DNA of 9,243 bases. It comes from Bacteroidia bacterium (GTDB lineage Bacteria; Bacteroidota; Bacteroidia; NS11-12g; UBA955). A program made the translations under genes and the position numbers. Within the stretch, counting starts at the first letter, position 1, and the number at the start of each line of letters is the position of its first letter. Below the pieces are notes generated by a model that was not told where the DNA came from, did no database searches, and saw nothing but the letters and a program-made list of their open reading frames with translations. The stretch lies in contig JACMRS010000238.1 of NCBI GenBank assembly GCA_014376345.1, positions 1 through 9,243 of the forward strand, written 5' to 3'. Positions 6,917 to 9,243 of this stretch are shown here, piece by piece.

Positions 6917-7705
6917 TTGAAAATATTACTCAGCATATCTTTTGTATTGATGCTAACCGGCAATGCACTTTATGCAGGAACAGGTAAAGGAGAACCTTTT
7001 GGCAACAAGCGTTTCTATGCCAGCTGGGGTTATAGCAGAGGCTGGTTCTCTCCTTCTGATCTGTATTTTAAAGGAACACTGAATGATAAAAATTACGAGT
7101 TAAAAGTTCACAAAGCCAAGGCTCATGACAGACCCGATTTCAATCATATTCTACCGCAAATTACAATCCCACAGTTTAATGCAAGGTTTGGATATGTTTT
7201 CAATAAAATAAAAGGCTTTGCTATTGAATTAAATTATGACCATGCCAAGTATGTGGTTACTGATTATCAGACTGCAGATGTTACAGGTTATTATGGTGAA
7301 AGACAATATGACGGCAACACTGTTCTCGCACCCGATACTTTCTTGCATTTTGAACATACCAACGGTGCCAATTACTGGATGCTGAATTTTGTTTATTGCC
7401 GCACTATCATTGCAAAAAGAAACATGAGTTTTTGTGCACTTTTTAAGGCAGGTGAAGGTATACTTATTCCAAAAACAGATGTGACATTATTTGGTCAGAG
7501 ATTTGATAATAAATTTCATGTTGCAGGAAATATAACTGCCGCAGAAGTAGGATTAAGATTAAATATCCGCAAAACACTTTATATAGAACCAGCATTCAAA
7601 TATGCTTTCTGCAACTACTCAAAAGTACTGACAGTAGGCGATGGCACAGCCCATCACAAGTTCAGAACAGCCCAGATTATATTTTCTGTGGGTGCAAGAT
7701 TTTAA
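6917..7705 (+). CDS. Probable outer-membrane beta-barrel protein
   Basis: Exported protein of 262 aa that probably sits in the outer membrane; its function is unknown. A signal peptide covers 1-20 (KILLSISFVLMLTGNALYA, cleavage after ALYA). The mature part alternates short amphipathic, aromatic-rich strands (RFYASWGYSRGWF, FNARFGYVF, GFAIELNYDHAKYVV, YWMLNFVY, LYIEPAFKYAF, TAQIIFSVGARF) and ends in phenylalanine, as expected for BAM-assembled barrels. Segments FEHTNGAN (145-152) and IPKTDVTLFGQRFDN (184-198) look like conserved family motifs known to me from Bacteroidota barrel proteins of unknown function. The start is TTG at 6917: an in-frame stop lies at 6902-6904 and the next ATG (6950) would destroy the signal peptide. 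The gene lies 131 bases after the DUF1684 gene with its own promoter candidate. Confidence 0.76.
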   Translation: MKILLSISFVLMLTGNALYAGTGKGEPFGNKRFYASWGYSRGWFSPSDLYFKGTLNDKNYELKVHKAKAHDRPDFNHILPQITIPQFNARFGYVFNKIKGFAIELNYDHAKYVVTDYQTADVTGYYGERQYDGNTVLAPDTFLHFEHTNGANYWMLNFVYCRTIIAKRNMSFCALFKAGEGILIPKTDVTLFGQRFDNKFHVAGNITAAEVGLRLNIRKTLYIEPAFKYAFCNYSKVLTVGDGTAHHKFRTAQIIFSVGARF

Positions 7706-7863
7706 CTATCTAAACTTTAGCTTCCTCCCCTATTTATAACCCGCTTAAATTTATCTGATTGAATCTTTTCATTCAAAACCTCTTTCCGTAGTTTAGCTTA
7801 ATCCCCTCTTTTATTAAATCAAAGTCCCCGTTTGCCTATAGCCGATCGGGAAGCATTTATATT

Positions 7864-7879
7864 ATTGCAAACTTGCAAT
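7864..7879. promoter_or_regulatory. 16-bp near-perfect palindrome upstream of the VWA gene
   Basis: ATTGCAA and TTGCAAT form a perfect 7-bp inverted repeat separated by AC, 81 bases before the ATG at 7961. Its size and symmetry suit a binding site for a dimeric regulator, but no regulator or promoter box could be tied to it. A second, 8-bp palindrome CCGATCGG lies just upstream at 7842-7849. Confidence 0.3.
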
Positions 7880-7960
7880 ACTAATTAAAGCAAAGGAAAT
7901 ACAATGACAGAGCATTAAGCAATACCAGCTAATTAATACATACACCTAAAACCAAACATC

Positions 7961-9243
7961 ATGAAAAGCAAATTATTTCAAAAACAAAACATCTCTTTAA
8001 CAGAAGGCTTTCACAACAGTAAAACTGAAAACAAAAACTTTTCAGGGATAAAGAAAATGGCACTGATGTTAGGACTGACGGCAACAATGACTGTGGTAAT
8101 AATTTCTGCAGTAATGATGCTTTTTTACAAAGAAAAACCTAAACAATTTGCAGGTGCACAGGTTGCCAAAGTTTCTGTTCAAACAGATAGCATGCACTCT
8201 TTAAATGACACAACTATAAACAATATAGATTCATTTCCGGATTTTATTTTTAGTGCTGAAGTTGGTCAACAAACTGTTGCAGGCACTCCGGATGCAGAGG
8301 CAATAGTTTCTTATTCTATGCCTGAAAGAAGAAATAAAAGTACCTATTCAGGAAAATCTTATAAAACACAAATGGGATCGAGAAGTATAAATGGATCGAA
8401 TGGAAAAAAATTAATTGAATCAAAATCAAATGTAAGCAATGGAATATATTTCAGAGGATCCAGAGCAGAAGGTACAGCTTATTATATAGATGGTGTAAGG
8501 ACAATTAATGGTGTATGTAGAACCATATCTAAAAGACCTGGTTGGTTTTATTTTGTTTCCCATCCAAGAAGCTATTTCAGAATGAAAAATTATGAAAGGA
8601 GAATGGCAAAACAATACAGGGAGTCTCAAACCCAAGTTGCAGTTGCTGAAACTCCTGTTCCGCCTGTAACTATTATTCCTGTAAAAGAACCCGAGGTAAT
8701 TGTTGAGCCTGTTCAAGAAGAATATGCTTACCTTATAGAAAACGAATATCTCGACCCGTTTGCAAAACCACTTTCTACTTTTAGTATCGATGTAGACAAC
8801 GCCTCTTATACCAATACCAGACGAATTTTAAATGAAGGCAGACTGCCTGATTATGATGCAGTAAGGATAGAAGAATTTATTAATTATTTCGATTACCAAT
8901 ATTTAAAACCAACAGATAAAAAACCATTCGCTGTTGATCTTGAAACTGCTGAATGTCCATGGAACAAGGAAACTAAACTGGTGCGAATTGGTTTGCAGGG
9001 TGAAGTGATAAAAAAGGAAATTATGCCTCCAACAAATTTAGTTTTTCTGGTAGATGTTTCAGGTTCAATGCAGGAAGAAAACAAACTGCCACTTGTTAAA
9101 CAATCTCTTAAAGTGCTGATAGAAAACATGAGACCGTCGGACCATATTGCAATTGTAAGTTATGCCGGTGCAGCAGGACTGGTTCTTGCATCAACCAGTT
9201 GTTTTGAAAAAGAAATAATTAATAAGGCAATTGACAATCTGAA
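7961..9243 (+). CDS. Membrane-anchored VWA-domain protein, YfbK-like (3' end outside window)
   Basis: The frame starts at ATG 7961 and is open to the right edge (427 complete codons plus two bases). A basic N-terminal region (1-33) leads to one hydrophobic span (34-56, MALMLGLTATMTVVIISAVMML), more like an uncleaved membrane anchor than a signal peptide. A plug-like segment follows, RGSRAEGTAYYIDGV at 165-179, resembling part of the TonB-dependent receptor plug. Next comes a Pro/Val/Glu-rich linker (about 228-256). The YfbK-family block begins NEYLDPFAKPLSTFSIDVD at 261 and includes RIEEFINYFDY. The VWA domain then opens with an intact MIDAS start, DVSGSM at 365-370 (NLVFLVDVSGSM), which binds a divalent metal in this fold. 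The C-terminal VWA and any following domain are missing. These proteins are probably periplasmic or surface facing, with protein-binding roles; the exact function is unknown. Confidence 0.91.
   Translation, partial: MKSKLFQKQNISLTEGFHNSKTENKNFSGIKKMALMLGLTATMTVVIISAVMMLFYKEKPKQFAGAQVAKVSVQTDSMHSLNDTTINNIDSFPDFIFSAEVGQQTVAGTPDAEAIVSYSMPERRNKSTYSGKSYKTQMGSRSINGSNGKKLIESKSNVSNGIYFRGSRAEGTAYYIDGVRTINGVCRTISKRPGWFYFVSHPRSYFRMKNYERRMAKQYRESQTQVAVAETPVPPVTIIPVKEPEVIVEPVQEEYAYLIENEYLDPFAKPLSTFSIDVDNASYTNTRRILNEGRLPDYDAVRIEEFINYFDYQYLKPTDKKPFAVDLETAECPWNKETKLVRIGLQGEVIKKEIMPPTNLVFLVDVSGSMQEENKLPLVKQSLKVLIENMRPSDHIAIVSYAGAAGLVLASTSCFEKEIINKAIDNL

Noticed and set aside
7759..7776. TTGAAT/ATTCAA hairpin as a terminator for the beta-barrel gene
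   Set aside because: Only six AT-rich base pairs with no T tract after it; too weak to call.
7789..7796. TAGTTTAG as a -7 box for the VWA gene
   Set aside because: It lies about 165 bases from the start codon, has no TTG at the right spacing and misses the final G position of the consensus pattern.
8426..9129. Minus-strand open frames of 96 and 78 aa near the right end
   Set aside because: They lie antisense to the VWA protein, whose conserved YfbK and MIDAS motifs fix the coding frame.

Overview
The window is chromosomal DNA from a member of the Bacteroidota. The evidence is the low G+C content, near absence of Shine-Dalgarno sequences, promoter candidates of the Bacteroidota type (TTG, about 19-20 bases, TAnnTTTG or TAnnTTCG), and Bacteroidota-style protein families: an RskA-type anti-sigma factor, a DUF1684 lipoprotein, an MltD/LysM-like protein, and a YfbK-like VWA protein with a plug-like segment. 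No species can be named.

Layout: (1) 1-1001, the 3' part of leuS (leucyl-tRNA synthetase), + strand, open at the left edge. (2) 1002-1459, a gene-free stretch holding three tandem 88-bp repeats that each fold into a bulged hairpin with compensatory base changes, followed by a strong terminator for the minus strand. (3) 2873-1460, a minus-strand pair: an ECF sigma factor, then its probable membrane-bound anti-sigma factor 7 bases later. (4) 2940-4688, a divergently transcribed ABC exporter half-transporter. (5) 4795-6785, a probable two-gene operon: a secreted transglycosylase-like LysM protein whose catalytic glutamate position reads asparagine, then a DUF1684 lipoprotein. (6) 6917-7705, a probable outer-membrane beta-barrel starting at TTG. 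(7) 7961-9243, the 5' part of a membrane-anchored VWA-domain protein that runs off the right edge.

Apart from leuS, most genes concern the cell envelope: membrane-linked stress signalling (sigma/anti-sigma), export (ABC), cell-wall binding (LysM/SLT-like), a lipoprotein, an outer-membrane protein and a surface or periplasmic VWA protein. Whether the sigma factor controls any of these neighbours cannot be read from the sequence. The best leads are the covarying hairpin repeats, the apparent pseudo-transglycosylase paired with DUF1684, the sigma promoter lying inside the longest reading frame, and an AT-rich extra segment in LeuRS next to the KMSKS loop. No tRNA, rRNA, CRISPR array, insertion sequence or phage gene was seen.
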